64,000 nt of DNA from Corynebacterium aurimucosum (GTDB taxonomy: Bacteria > Actinomycetota > Actinomycetes > Mycobacteriales > Mycobacteriaceae). A model generated the notes under the pieces. That model was not told where the DNA came from and searched no databases. It worked only from the letters and a program-made list of their open reading frames with translations. The DNA is taken from contig NZ_CP047048.1 of the NCBI RefSeq assembly GCF_030408555.1, positions 186,001 to 250,000 on the forward strand. The letters run 5' to 3'. Below, one piece after another: positions 9,830 through 20,641 of the stretch (the first letter of the stretch is position 1; every line of letters starts with the position of its first letter). Both the position numbers and the translations under genes were made by a program.

Positions 9830-11032
9830 ATGATTGGCGTGCATGAAGAGAATTCCACGAAGACGACGCCGGAGCCTGGGGCGGATACCGAGGTAGAAGG
9901 TGCCTCATCAGCCCCTTCCTCCCCCGCAGGTGCACAGGGGAGGCTAGCGCTCCTACCAGTTGCCGTGCTGGTCGCGGTTGTCGGCACCGCAGTGCGTATC
10001 ACTGTTCTCAGCGTCATTGCCGGGGTTAATGAACAGGAAATGTGGGGTCGGCTCACAGCCTGGGATTCCAAGTACTACCTGGAAATCGCGCGCGCGGGGT
10101 ATTTCGACGCCGACATCAACACGGATGGGCCGGTCCATGAAATCACTATGGCTTTCTTTCCGGGCTTTCCCTTGCTGTTGCGGGTGCTGGGCTGGACTGG
10201 AATCAGTCTGGAGATAGCCGCGCTCATTGTTAACACCCTGCTTACTGCAGTCATGGCCGCCGGAGTCATGGTTTTGGCGCGGCGCGTGGGTGCGCAGCGT
10301 CGTGGGCAATGTGCGGCGGCCCTCGTGGTGAGCAGCGCACCGATGTCTATCGTATTTTCGATGCCCTATACCGAGGCCCTCTTCGGGGCGCTGGTGGTGT
10401 GGGGGCTTATAGCCTTAGATGATCGCGCCTGGTGGCGTGCAGCGGCATTCGGCTTCGCCTTATCCTTTGTTCGGTTGACCTCCGTCGACTTCCTCGCCGT
10501 CTTTGCTCTGTGGGCGCTCATTTATGGGCGGCGCTCCTGGCAGGCGTGGCTTGGCCTCGTCGTCGCAGCGCTCCCGCTACCGGCATATCTACTGTGGACG
10601 CAGCGCTATTTGGCAGATGCTGGTGGCTACTTCGGGATTCAAACTGAGCATTGGAATTCCACCTTTGACGGCGGTGCGGCAACCGTGCAGTTCGTGTGGG
10701 AAACCCTGACTGAGAACAACGACGTGGGCTACCTGCTCACCACCCTGGTGATCGTGGGCGTTCCTGTGCTGCTGCTGGCAGCATGGGGGAGGGTTACCCC
10801 GGTGGCCTGGTGGTTTAGCGCTGCGCTCTGCGCGAATGTGCTGCTTTCCGACGGCATCATGCACTCGCGCCCGCGTCTCCTCCTGCCCGCCATTATCTTG
10901 ATCCTGCCGTGGGTTGTGCGCGCGGCTAGTGCCCTGCGGCCGCGCGTGCTGTGGGCCGCGTGCGGCGCGTGGGTTCTGTGGTCCGCGTGGTTTTCCGCGT
11001 ACATGCTGGTGGTCTTTGAGTGGGCGATCTAA
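9830..11032 (+). CDS. Polytopic membrane glycosyltransferase-like protein (GT-C type)
   Basis: About 400 residues with a short hydrophilic N-terminus and roughly nine to ten hydrophobic helices. The extracytoplasmic loop after the first helix carries WDSKYYLEIARAGYF, the W-D-x-x-Y/W-Y motif with an acidic residue that I associate with GT-C polyprenyl-phosphate-mannose-dependent mannosyltransferases (PIG-V/PimE-like). Such enzymes mannosylate envelope lipids or proteins outside the membrane. The ATG at 9830 is chosen by length and because upstream sequence is the leuA regulatory region; GTG codons at 9821 and 9839 are alternatives. It ends tail to tail with the DMT transporter, overlapping 4 nt. 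Confidence 0.65.
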   Translation: MIGVHEENSTKTTPEPGADTEVEGASSAPSSPAGAQGRLALLPVAVLVAVVGTAVRITVLSVIAGVNEQEMWGRLTAWDSKYYLEIARAGYFDADINTDGPVHEITMAFFPGFPLLLRVLGWTGISLEIAALIVNTLLTAVMAAGVMVLARRVGAQRRGQCAAALVVSSAPMSIVFSMPYTEALFGALVVWGLIALDDRAWWRAAAFGFALSFVRLTSVDFLAVFALWALIYGRRSWQAWLGLVVAALPLPAYLLWTQRYLADAGGYFGIQTEHWNSTFDGGAATVQFVWETLTENNDVGYLLTTLVIVGVPVLLLAAWGRVTPVAWWFSAALCANVLLSDGIMHSRPRLLLPAIILILPWVVRAASALRPRVLWAACGAWVLWSAWFSAYMLVVFEWAI

Positions 11033-11901
11033 CGCGGGCTTTGCTCTGCGCGCTGAGTGCTTCCCGGGTTGACTGGAATGCGTGACAAGACAATCGTGGC
11101 GACGATCATGATGATGAGTGAAGCGCCCATCACGCACCACCCCGCAACGCTGCTGACCTGAAATTTTTCACCGAGCACCCAGTAGCCCAAGCCGAAAGCC
11201 ACGATGGGCTCCATGATGGTCATGGCGGGAAGGGAGTGCGCCAAGGCACCGGCGTGGAAGGAGTATTGCTGGATGACAGTGCCGGCGGCCGCCAGCCCGA
11301 TGAGCACATATAGCTCCCAGCTAGCCAGCAAGGCCGCAATGCCTTGGTGGGAGAGGACATCAACCACCGCCTTGGCCACGAGCGCCACGTAGCCGTACAG
11401 AATGCCGCACGCGCTGCCGAGTGCCAGTGCGGACTCTTCCGGGCGGTTATAGGCTGCCACGAAGAGCGCGGTGAGTGTGAGGGCGCCAAGGGCGAAGGCG
11501 GGCCACCACTGGGACCAGGTGGGCGTCGTCAAGCCTGCGGTGGGGCGCCCGTAGACCACCATAACGCTCACCGCGATGGTCAGTGCCAGGCACCAGAAGA
11601 TCTCTCGTGCCGGCATCGGCCGGCGGGAATACCAGGCGGCAAGCGGCAGCGTGAACATGAGGGATAGGACAAGGATGGGCTGCACGATGAGCAGGGTGCC
11701 GAAGTGGAGCGCGATGAGCTGCAAAGCATAAGCGACAACGGCGGCGCCGGTACCAATCCACCATAGGGGTGTGCGCATTGCGGTACGCATGACGCTGCGG
11801 GAGCTGGCGTCCAACACGATGCGGTGGCGTATGACAGTTCCCCAGGCCACGACTAGTGCCGAGGCCAGTGCAAACGCAACGGCGACCAGGTTTGAAAGCA
11901 T
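11029..11901 (-). CDS. DMT-superfamily (EamA-like) membrane protein
   Basis: A 290-residue protein with about nine to ten transmembrane helices arranged as two halves, typical of drug/metabolite transporters. A homologous gene sits beside lysC in other corynebacteria and mycobacteria. The substrate cannot be read from the sequence; proximity to lysC-asd makes an amino-acid-related compound conceivable. The ATG at 11901 is preferred because AAGGTAG precedes it and the hydrophobic region starts immediately after (MLSNLVAVAFALASALV); a longer frame upstream is not protein-like and runs into the lysC promoter region. Confidence 0.75.
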   Translation of the reverse strand: MLSNLVAVAFALASALVVAWGTVIRHRIVLDASSRSVMRTAMRTPLWWIGTGAAVVAYALQLIALHFGTLLIVQPILVLSLMFTLPLAAWYSRRPMPAREIFWCLALTIAVSVMVVYGRPTAGLTTPTWSQWWPAFALGALTLTALFVAAYNRPEESALALGSACGILYGYVALVAKAVVDVLSHQGIAALLASWELYVLIGLAAAGTVIQQYSFHAGALAHSLPAMTIMEPIVAFGLGYWVLGEKFQVSSVAGWCVMGASLIIMIVATIVLSRIPVNPGSTQRAEQSPR

Positions 11902-12047
11902 CGTTTCTACCTTACCTGGAATTAATACCCAGTACGTGTTTCGATGGTAACCAAAGGGCGGTAGGCTAAAGGAGTTGGCTGCCGGTCTATAGGTATTGGG
12001 CGGTGAACAGATATTGGCCCTCACAAACAGGAAAGGTGGGACCATCA

Positions 12048-13313
12048 GTGGCCCTAGTCGTACAGAAATACGGGGGATCCTCCCTCGAAAGCGCAGAGCG
12101 CATTCGCGCGGTGGCGGAGCGCATTGTGGCGACGAAGAAACAGGGCAACGACGTGGTTGTCGTGTGCTCCGCCATGGGGGATACCACCGATGAGCTCCTA
12201 GACCTCGCTGCCCAGGTTAACCCCGTCCCGCCGCAGCGCGAGATGGACATGTTGCTGACCGCTGGCGAGCGCATCTCCAATGCGCTCGTTGCTATGGCGG
12301 TGGAGTCCTTGGGTGCGCAGGCTCAATCCTTCACCGGCTCCCAAGCCGGCGTGCTCACCACCGAGCGCCACGGAAACGCCCGCATTGTTGACGTCACCCC
12401 GGGCCGCCTTACCGAAGCACTGGAAGAAAGCAAGATCTGCATTGTCGCGGGTTTCCAGGGCGTCAATAAGGAATCGCGTGATGTCACCACCCTTGGCCGC
12501 GGCGGTTCAGATACCACCGCGGTGGCGCTGGCGGCAGCACTTAAGGCCGATGTGTGTGAGATTTACTCCGATGTCGACGGCGTCTACACCGCTGACCCTC
12601 GCATCGTCCATAACGCCAAGAAACTCGACCAACTTTCCTTTGAAGAGATGTTGGAACTGGCGGCCGTCGGCTCCAAGATTCTGGTCCTGCGCAGCGTCGA
12701 GTACGCTCGCGCGTTCAACGTTCCCCTTCGAGTTCGCTCGTCTTATTCAACCGACCCCGGCACGCTGATTGCCGGATCAATGGAGGATATCCCCGTGGAA
12801 GAAGCAGTACTTACCGGTATCGCCACCGACCGTTCCGAGGCCAAGGTCACCGTTTTGGGAATTCCGGACCGCCCCGGCGAGGCAGCCAAGGTCTTCCGCG
12901 CCATCGCGGACGCTGAGATTAACATTGACATGGTCCTGCAAAACGTGTCCTCCCTGGAATCCGGTACCACCGACATCACCTTCACTTGCCCGCGCTCCGA
13001 TGGCCCGAAGGCAATGGAGATCCTGGCCAAGCTCAAGGAGGAGGGCCACTGGGCCAACGTGCTGTACGACGACCAGGTGGGCAAGGTCTCCCTCGTCGGC
13101 GCAGGCATGAAGTCCCACCCGGGTGTCACCGCCGACTTCACGGAAGCGTTGCGTGATGCTGGGGTCAACATGGAGCTCATCTCTACCTCTGAGATCCGCA
13201 TTTCTGTGCTGACCCGCGAGGCCGATCTCGATAAGGCAGCCATTGCTTTGCACGAGAAGTTCCAGCTGGGTGGCGAGGAAGAGGCCACCGTTTATGCTGG
13301 TACCGGACGCTAA
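12048..13313 (+). CDS. lysC: Aspartate kinase, alpha subunit
   Basis: Aspartokinase phosphorylates aspartate at the entry to lysine, threonine, methionine and diaminopimelate synthesis. The 421-residue product starting at the GTG at 12048 matches the C. glutamicum LysC almost residue for residue and in length ([14 protein letters not shown] near the start; YAGTGR at the end). The N-terminal kinase domain (1-250) is followed by two ACT domains (about 265-421) that bind lysine plus threonine. GAAAGG at 12031 serves as ribosome site. asd follows 19 bp downstream as an operon. The divergent DMT gene shares the upstream region. Confidence 0.97.
   Translation: MALVVQKYGGSSLESAERIRAVAERIVATKKQGNDVVVVCSAMGDTTDELLDLAAQVNPVPPQREMDMLLTAGERISNALVAMAVESLGAQAQSFTGSQAGVLTTERHGNARIVDVTPGRLTEALEESKICIVAGFQGVNKESRDVTTLGRGGSDTTAVALAAALKADVCEIYSDVDGVYTADPRIVHNAKKLDQLSFEEMLELAAVGSKILVLRSVEYARAFNVPLRVRSSYSTDPGTLIAGSMEDIPVEEAVLTGIATDRSEAKVTVLGIPDRPGEAAKVFRAIADAEINIDMVLQNVSSLESGTTDITFTCPRSDGPKAMEILAKLKEEGHWANVLYDDQVGKVSLVGAGMKSHPGVTADFTEALRDAGVNMELISTSEIRISVLTREADLDKAAIALHEKFQLGGEEEATVYAGTGR
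12795..13313 (+). CDS. lysC: Aspartate kinase, beta (regulatory) subunit from internal start
   Basis: In C. glutamicum the regulatory beta subunit is made from an in-frame start inside lysC. The same arrangement is visible here: a GTG at 12795 preceded by GGAGG at 12782-12786 yields 172 residues comprising both ACT domains. The alpha2-beta2 enzyme is inhibited in concert by lysine and threonine. Conservation of the internal ribosome site is direct sequence evidence; actual translation is inferred from the known relative. Confidence 0.8.
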   Translation: MEEAVLTGIATDRSEAKVTVLGIPDRPGEAAKVFRAIADAEINIDMVLQNVSSLESGTTDITFTCPRSDGPKAMEILAKLKEEGHWANVLYDDQVGKVSLVGAGMKSHPGVTADFTEALRDAGVNMELISTSEIRISVLTREADLDKAAIALHEKFQLGGEEEATVYAGTGR

Positions 13314-13320
13314 GAATTAA

Positions 13321-14370
<1,050 letters not shown>

Positions 14371-14388
14371 GAAACCCCCGTTAACTTA

Positions 14389-14430
14389 GCTCCACGCCCC
14401 AACACAGCACGTGCTGGGCGTGGAGCATTT
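14389..14430 (+). terminator. Terminator of lysC-asd
   Basis: Perfect 11-bp stem (GCTCCACGCCC, 14389-14399; GGGCGTGGAGC, 14416-14426) followed by ATTT. It separates lysC-asd from the pilus cluster. Confidence 0.85.
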
Positions 14431-14465
14431 CTATGATCTGCGAAATCCAGGAAACATTCAGATAA

Positions 14466-14519
14466 CTGGACAACCTTAAAGCCAGCTTATAGAGTGCAAA
14501 CAGGCGCGGAGCATGCTCC
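14466..14519 (+). promoter_or_regulatory. Candidate pilus-operon promoter with palindromic site
   Basis: TATAGA (14488-14493) is a good -10; CTGGAC (14466-14471) stands 16 nt upstream as a weak -35. Just downstream in the predicted leader is a perfect 12-bp palindrome, GGAGCATGCTCC (14508-14519), a plausible binding site for a dimeric regulator. No cognate regulator gene is adjacent. Confidence 0.4.
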
Positions 14520-14582
14520 CGTAACTCTCGTTTGCTGTGACTTCTCCGTCTATCGACGGGAACGCAAGAAAGAAAGCCTCTT

Positions 14583-17500
14583 ATGACTAAAAACCTACAG
14601 AGAAAGCGATATGGCTTTCTTAGGCGTCTTAGCGCCGCACTTTTAGTTCCACTGGTGTCCGGATCTCTCATCGCTGGCCCAGTTGTGGCGGGCGCCCAGG
14701 AGGGATCGGAGCTCGACGTTGATGTCGATGCAACCGTTTCAGACTCCCTTGACCTGGATGATGATTTCTCTGCGGATGATTCGCAGGTGGTTGAGCAGGA
14801 CTCTGTTGATGCGGATGCAGGTGCCGTCGAGCAACTCGAAGTGGACCAGTCTGAGGCGAGCGAGCTTGACGCCGATGAGCTCGAATTCGGTGAACTCATG
14901 CAGCCTATGGCTGTGCGTGCGGGCCAGTCTTCTGACCTAAAGTGTGAGGCTGGAACCTTCTACGCCATCCACAAGTGGGGCGAGATTCTGGAATTTAACG
15001 TTGACAATGATAACTGGGAAACGCCGACCATTAAGAACCCGGGCTTTAATTTTAGGAACGATAGATTCAGAATAGGTTACAACAGAAATGGGGATCCGTA
15101 TGTCTCATGGGATGAGCAAGGCAGACAGGTGGCGTGGAACGGTCTTGGAATTACCAGTGACGGTCAAACGGCCTATGCGTACAGGAGGCTGGACGGGGGT
15201 AATGACGGCCTTGACGGTAGCTTGATTATCGGCACTGCCGACAAAAATGGCTCCACGCTGGAGGCGAGCTACACGCTAGAAAAGCGCCTGTCTTTGGTGA
15301 CCGGTGCGGTAGCTCCTGATGATACGTATTATTTTGGCGGCTATTTTGTCTACGGCCAAAACGGTGAAGGAAAGGCCCCAATCAAGGAAGGTAGAGGAGA
15401 AGTACTCGAGGCGGTAAAATATACTAACGAACTTCCTCCTAGTGTTAATGTTACTGAGCTATATAGCGACGATAAGGTGGGCGTCCTAGGTCGTTACTAT
15501 AAGGATTCAAATAATGGCCGAAAGTACTACATTGGCGCCGATGGGGAATTAGCCTACCCTTTTTATAACAATGGTAAACGCTATAAGTACTATTCCCCGG
15601 AAGTACGGGCTAATGTCACGGCAACTCAAGGTTTCCGTCTCTACTCTTATGATGGGACTTCTGTAAAACATGTTGGTGACATTCCAATTTGGAACTCAAC
15701 GGCTAAAGCGGCAGTGAATGGCGATATTGCCTTTGACCCTGCGGGAAACCTGTATATTCTCTATAACCCTTTGGGCAATTCCCAATACAAAATTGTGCCG
15801 GTGACCTCTGAAAACCTTGACGGGGCGAACGGCGGGCAGATTGACTCGCAATTCGCGAATACGCTGAACTTTCCTGCTGGAGCTATTGCCGGTCGGAATA
15901 CCCAGACCAATGGCATTGCCTTCTTGGCGAATGGCGAACTTGTGGTAGAGATTACCTCAGCAAACGTATACAATCCCAAGGTTACTTATGTGATGGTTGA
16001 CCCTACGACGGGTGAAACAAGCGGCGACACAAAGAGCTTTATACAAGGAAAGGCTAAGGTTCGTTTCGAGAACGGCGGTGAAGCCTACGGGCTGTTCGGC
16101 GGTCAAACCGACTTGGCTTCCTGTACAAACTTTTCTACCCTTGAGCTGCAGAAAAACCTTCCTCGGGGGCGCGCTGCAAAGGGCGACCAGTTCCAGCTAG
16201 AAATCTATGGAGATAATGGTACGCAGCAGAAGTGGGATCGTTTGACTTGGAACGTGACTGACGGTGACAAGGCTGGTGTTCAGTCACGCATCGCTGGTCC
16301 GATTGTTGCTCGACAAGGCAAGACTTTCCGTGTGAGTGAGGTGGCTACAGCTGATCTAGGATACGAGAACGCAAAGTTTGAGTATTACACGCTGGACAAA
16401 GATCATGCACCTAAGCTTGAGTGTGTTGACCAGGATGGGGACTCGTTGCCGCCCGACAATATTAATCCAGTTCCTGACTCCGAGACTCGAGGATCGAATG
16501 ATGAGCGCGCCTGGGATGTAACGATTCCTGAGGGCGAAGCCAAGCAGATCTCCTGTACTATCACGAACGAGCCTTACCGTGGTGATCTGCGTTGGACCAA
16601 GGTGGCTAGGGAAACTGACTCAGAGACTGGGGAATCAAACACTATTTCCCTGGGTGGTTCCGTGTGGAGCCTTCTGGATGAAAACAAGGAAGTTATCCCT
16701 AGGTACCGCGGCATTAGCTACGATAACTTTGCTAACTGTGAGCTAACGGAAAAAGGCTGTGAAGCTGCTGGTGCTGACTCCGACAACGCAACTGGGAAAT
16801 TCCGTGTGACCGCCCTAGAATACGGAACGTACTACCTGCGTGAGGACGTAGCTCCTAAGGGGTATGAGAAGCTTACCGAGCCGATCAAATTTACTTTCGA
16901 CCGTGATGGTATTCATTACGACTCATTTGATGAGCTGAATCGATACAATAAGGACACTAATACTTTCAACTTGGGCCGAATCTTGAATGAGAAGCTTCAG
17001 GGTTCCGTGAAGTGGGACAAGGTTGACCCAGAGAAGGATAACCTCTTGCTTGGCGGCTCCCAATGGAAGCTTTACAAGAAGAATGGTAGCGAGTTAGAGC
17101 AACCTGGTGTTCTCATTGAGGACAACACGGGTCAAGATGGCTACAAGGGGCGAGATGCCAACAAACTTCCAGGCGCCTTTGAAGTCAAGGGACTCGATTT
17201 TGGTACTTGGGTGATTGAAGAAACCAAGGCCCCAGAGGGCTATAGGAATACTCAACCGACTTTCGAGTTCGAGGTAACGGAGGACAAACCTGAGGCGACC
17301 ATCGGTGTTCAAGGCAGAGTAAATAACTACAAGGGCCGTATTGAATGGGAAAAGGTCGACGCTGCTGACGATAAAAACCGTTTGGCCGGCTCCGAGTGGA
17401 AGCTGACTTACAAGCCGTCCGATCCCAAGGGTAAAGCTGCTGAGGTGATCATCAAGGATTGTGTGGAGGCTCCCTGTGCCAAGGATGGGGACCTCGATCC

Positions 17501-18869
17501 AGCACCTGGTAAATTCTCAGTTAATGATCTGGGTGAAGGCGAGTACTCCCTTGAGGAGCACAAGGCGCCGGAAGGTTACCTTGCGGAAGAAAACCTCAAG
17601 TTCACCATTGTCGTAGATGCGAATCACTACAGTGTTACTAAAGATGGAGACGGCAAATCGCAGCCAATGCCGTACAAGGTAGAAAACAATGCTGTCCGCA
17701 TCCCCGTTGGCAAGATTGCCAACACCAAGGATGAGGCCACGGTGACGTGGAATAAGGTCGATTCCGCTAACACATCTAAGCTCTTGGGTGGTTCCGAGTG
17801 GAAGATCCAGCGCAAGGATGATAAAGGCGGGTGGACTGATGCCTACACCGTTGTTGATAATGCCACTGATCAGCTCAAGGATAAGCAGCTGAAGGATGAA
17901 GACTCTGACGAAGGAAAGTTCAAGGTAACCATCCCAACAGGTGACTACCGTCTTGTCGAGACCAAGGCTCCGCAGGGCTACATCATCTCTGAGGAGCTCA
18001 AGCAAGGTAAGGAATTCTCTCTCACTCGTGAGAATCTCTCCACGAACCTTTCCTTGGGAAATTGCGTGAATGACAAGGTGGAGTCGGACGTCACATGGAC
18101 GAAGGTCGATGCAGAGGATAAGGCTAAGGTATTGGCCGGTTCTGAGTGGATCTTGACACCGCTGAATTCTGATAATTCACTCGATGAGGACAACAAGATC
18201 GTCATCGTGGATAACGGAAAGAACGATGCCGACGACCGCGATGGTTACCTCAAGGTAGAGAAGCTTGGTGGTGGCAAGTACGAGCTCAAGGAGACGAAGG
18301 CTCCGGAAGGCTATATCGCTGCAGACAAGACCTGGACCGTTGAGGTTAACGCCGAAACGGTCGGCAAGGTCATCGAGCTCGACCCGGTGGAGAACAAGCC
18401 CATCAAGGGCGCGGTCTCTTGGACCAAGGTCCAGGCAGATAAGACCACCTTGCTTGCTGGCTCTGAGTGGTCGCTGGTGCAGGTCGATGACAAGGACCAG
18501 CCCATCAAGGGTACTGAACTTGAAGTCACCGACTGTGAGCAGGCGGACTGTGCAGGCCCTGACGCTGATCAAACGCCAGGCAAGTTCCTTGTCAAGGATC
18601 TGAAGGCCGGAAAGTACAAGTTGGTGGAATCCAAGGCACCGGCTGGTTACAAGCTGGATGCCACAGAACACTATTTCGAAATTAAAGATGATGGAACCAG
18701 TGAGGAGGTTGTAGTGGCCGGATCGTTTGTTAACGAACTTGGTAAAGGCATTGAGCTGCCACTAACCGGCGGACGAGGTGCGTACCTGTACCAACTCCTC
18801 GGTGCGCTCCTCGGGGTTCTAGCGGCAGCGATGGGAGGCGCGCATGTAATGCGACGTCGTAACAGCTAA
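14583..18869 (+). CDS. Large LPXTG pilus protein with six SpaA-type repeats, probable tip pilin
   Basis: A 1428-residue sortase substrate: Sec signal peptide (1-38), an Asp/Glu-rich stretch (about 40-105), a large N-terminal region (about 115-530) of unrecognised fold, then six SpaA/CnaB-like repeats. Each repeat opens with a WxKV lysine motif and closes with an E-box such as ETKAPEGY, the partners of intramolecular isopeptide bonds. LPLTG is at 1392-1396, followed by a membrane helix and MRRRNS. Size and first position in the cluster match SpaC/SpaF/SpaI tip pilins of C. diphtheriae, but I see no von Willebrand A MIDAS motif. The gene is clearly AT-richer in its N-terminal half. Confidence 0.85.
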   Translation: MTKNLQRKRYGFLRRLSAALLVPLVSGSLIAGPVVAGAQEGSELDVDVDATVSDSLDLDDDFSADDSQVVEQDSVDADAGAVEQLEVDQSEASELDADELEFGELMQPMAVRAGQSSDLKCEAGTFYAIHKWGEILEFNVDNDNWETPTIKNPGFNFRNDRFRIGYNRNGDPYVSWDEQGRQVAWNGLGITSDGQTAYAYRRLDGGNDGLDGSLIIGTADKNGSTLEASYTLEKRLSLVTGAVAPDDTYYFGGYFVYGQNGEGKAPIKEGRGEVLEAVKYTNELPPSVNVTELYSDDKVGVLGRYYKDSNNGRKYYIGADGELAYPFYNNGKRYKYYSPEVRANVTATQGFRLYSYDGTSVKHVGDIPIWNSTAKAAVNGDIAFDPAGNLYILYNPLGNSQYKIVPVTSENLDGANGGQIDSQFANTLNFPAGAIAGRNTQTNGIAFLANGELVVEITSANVYNPKVTYVMVDPTTGETSGDTKSFIQGKAKVRFENGGEAYGLFGGQTDLASCTNFSTLELQKNLPRGRAAKGDQFQLEIYGDNGTQQKWDRLTWNVTDGDKAGVQSRIAGPIVARQGKTFRVSEVATADLGYENAKFEYYTLDKDHAPKLECVDQDGDSLPPDNINPVPDSETRGSNDERAWDVTIPEGEAKQISCTITNEPYRGDLRWTKVARETDSETGESNTISLGGSVWSLLDENKEVIPRYRGISYDNFANCELTEKGCEAAGADSDNATGKFRVTALEYGTYYLREDVAPKGYEKLTEPIKFTFDRDGIHYDSFDELNRYNKDTNTFNLGRILNEKLQGSVKWDKVDPEKDNLLLGGSQWKLYKKNGSELEQPGVLIEDNTGQDGYKGRDANKLPGAFEVKGLDFGTWVIEETKAPEGYRNTQPTFEFEVTEDKPEATIGVQGRVNNYKGRIEWEKVDAADDKNRLAGSEWKLTYKPSDPKGKAAEVIIKDCVEAPCAKDGDLDPAPGKFSVNDLGEGEYSLEEHKAPEGYLAEENLKFTIVVDANHYSVTKDGDGKSQPMPYKVENNAVRIPVGKIANTKDEATVTWNKVDSANTSKLLGGSEWKIQRKDDKGGWTDAYTVVDNATDQLKDKQLKDEDSDEGKFKVTIPTGDYRLVETKAPQGYIISEELKQGKEFSLTRENLSTNLSLGNCVNDKVESDVTWTKVDAEDKAKVLAGSEWILTPLNSDNSLDEDNKIVIVDNGKNDADDRDGYLKVEKLGGGKYELKETKAPEGYIAADKTWTVEVNAETVGKVIELDPVENKPIKGAVSWTKVQADKTTLLAGSEWSLVQVDDKDQPIKGTELEVTDCEQADCAGPDADQTPGKFLVKDLKAGKYKLVESKAPAGYKLDATEHYFEIKDDGTSEEVVVAGSFVNELGKGIELPLTGGRGAYLYQLLGALLGVLAAAMGGAHVMRRRNS

Positions 18870-18882
18870 TCGCTCAAACTAC

Positions 18883-18950
18883 AAAGCCTCCCATGGCTTT
18901 TAATTCCCCTAATCAAATCTCTTACCCCCTTTCCACAGTGGAAAGAGGGG
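18883..18950 (+). promoter_or_regulatory. Hairpins between tip and shaft pilin genes
   Basis: A small stem (AAAGCC 18883-18888, GGCTTT 18895-18900) with a following T-rich stretch is succeeded by a stronger hairpin (CCCCTTTCCAC from 18926, GTGGAAAGAGGGG to 18950) right before the ribosome site of the shaft pilin. These may act as a partial terminator plus a 5' mRNA stabiliser, giving the shaft subunit a higher level than the tip. Confidence 0.45.
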
Positions 18951-18967
18951 TCCGAAAGGAAATTAAT

Positions 18968-20623
18968 ATGCGTGTAAAGAGCACCACGATCGGCCGTCGT
19001 CTGGCCTGCGCGCTCGGCGCCTCTGCTCTCATTGTCACCGGTGCTGGCTTCGCTGCTCCGACTGCTCTCGGTGAGGAGCCGACTGCGGAGTCCTCCCAGA
19101 CTGCTGAACTCGGCAACATTGACTTCACCAAAAAGGGCAGCCTCACCATCAAGAAGCACCTGCACCAGGACGGCACCTCCGCTGTAGGTGACCCGGCCAC
19201 CGGTGTCTACGAAGGTAAGCCGGCCGAGGGCATTGATGGCGTTGAGTTCACCATCTACAAGATCAAGGACATTGATCTCTCCAAGAATGAGGACTGGGAA
19301 AAGGTAAACTCCTACAAGATCCCGGCGGACCCGGAGGCTGATTCAAACCTTGTGAAGGTTAAGACCGTGACCACCGAGGGCGGTGGCGTAGCTACGCTCA
19401 AGGACCTTGACCTCGCTGCCTACGTCGTCGTTGAGACCAATGCTCCAGCTGACATCATTGACCGCGCAGCGCCGTTCGTTGTCACCCTGCCTTACCCGGA
19501 CACCAAGGCCAACGACGATCGCTTGGGTAAGCGCTCCGAGGATTGGCTGTATGACGTCAACGTCTTCCCGAAGAACGGTAAGACCGAGCTGAGCAAGACC
19601 GTTAAGGGTCAGGCTTCCTATGGCCTGAACATCGGTTCCGAGGTTCACTTCCCAGTGACCGCGACCGTTCCGAAGATCGCTGGGGATCGCGTATTCAAGT
19701 ACTTCCAGGTCGTGGATCCGATGGATACCCGTTTCGACAAGAAGAGCCTGAAGGTCGCTAGCGTGAAGCTCAGCGGCGTCGACCTGACCTCCGACGACTA
19801 CACTGTTGCTATTCAGGACTGGATGGTAACCGTATCCCTGACCCAGCAGGGCCTGGGCAAGCTGAAGAACGCTGCAGGCCAAGAGCTTGAGGTTGTTTTT
19901 GTTGGTCAGCTCGACAACCTTGGTGAGGGCGATAACTTCGGCCGTATTCTCAACATGGCATACGTGTACTCCGACACCGTTTCGAACCCGGGTGAGTCCA
20001 CCCCGCCGGAGACCCCGGGTACCACTCCGCCGACCACTCCGCCGTCCACCCCGCCGACTACGACCACCCCTCCGGGTGGTACCCCGCTGGTGAAGCAGTT
20101 CTGGGGCGACCTGAAAATCCAAAAGGTTGACCAGGGCACCCAGAAGCCGTTGAAGGACGCTGAGTTCAAGATCTACCCGGCGAAGGATCCGTACCCGGCT
20201 GGCGAGTGCTCCCCGGAGTACGACGAGAACGCTACCGCGGTAAAGAAGAACGGCGTCGAGGGCGAAGATCTTGTTGTCAAGTCTGATGAGAACGGTAACG
20301 TTCACTTCGAGGGCCTGTTCGTTTCTGATGATCAGAACGATCCGAAGTCTAAAGAGTTCCGTTGCTACGTCCTCGTAGAGACCAAGGCACCGTCTGGCTT
20401 CGTCACCCCGACTGACGGTAACCAGCTCTTCCCTGTGAAGGTCACCATTGGTCAGACCGCTCAGGGAAAGTACGATTCCAAGGTCGAAAACGTTAAGCGT
20501 GATACCCCTGAACTGCCGCTGACCGGTGGCAAGGGCGTTATCATGCTCATGGTTCTGGGCGGTTTGCTGCTCGTAGTGGCTGTCGGTGCTGGCGTTGTCT
20601 TCATCCGCCGCGCTGAGGCCTAA
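18968..20623 (+). CDS. Major (shaft) pilin, SpaA/SpaD/SpaH type
   Basis: The 551-residue precursor has a signal peptide (1-35), a pilin motif WLYDVNVFPK at 193-202 whose Lys202 is the expected acceptor for sortase-catalysed polymerisation (consensus has Tyr where this has Phe), a Pro/Thr linker (about 355-385), an E-box VLVETKAPSGF and the sorting signal LPLTG at 516-520 with membrane helix and basic tail. Two cysteines in the last domain (GECSPE, FRCYVL) probably form a disulfide. The ATG at 18968 has AAAGGA upstream; the frame extends further upstream but that part includes the hairpin. A strong terminator follows. Confidence 0.93.
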   Translation: MRVKSTTIGRRLACALGASALIVTGAGFAAPTALGEEPTAESSQTAELGNIDFTKKGSLTIKKHLHQDGTSAVGDPATGVYEGKPAEGIDGVEFTIYKIKDIDLSKNEDWEKVNSYKIPADPEADSNLVKVKTVTTEGGGVATLKDLDLAAYVVVETNAPADIIDRAAPFVVTLPYPDTKANDDRLGKRSEDWLYDVNVFPKNGKTELSKTVKGQASYGLNIGSEVHFPVTATVPKIAGDRVFKYFQVVDPMDTRFDKKSLKVASVKLSGVDLTSDDYTVAIQDWMVTVSLTQQGLGKLKNAAGQELEVVFVGQLDNLGEGDNFGRILNMAYVYSDTVSNPGESTPPETPGTTPPTTPPSTPPTTTTPPGGTPLVKQFWGDLKIQKVDQGTQKPLKDAEFKIYPAKDPYPAGECSPEYDENATAVKKNGVEGEDLVVKSDENGNVHFEGLFVSDDQNDPKSKEFRCYVLVETKAPSGFVTPTDGNQLFPVKVTIGQTAQGKYDSKVENVKRDTPELPLTGGKGVIMLMVLGGLLLVVAVGAGVVFIRRAEA

Positions 20624-20641
20624 ACACGGATAATCCGTGCT

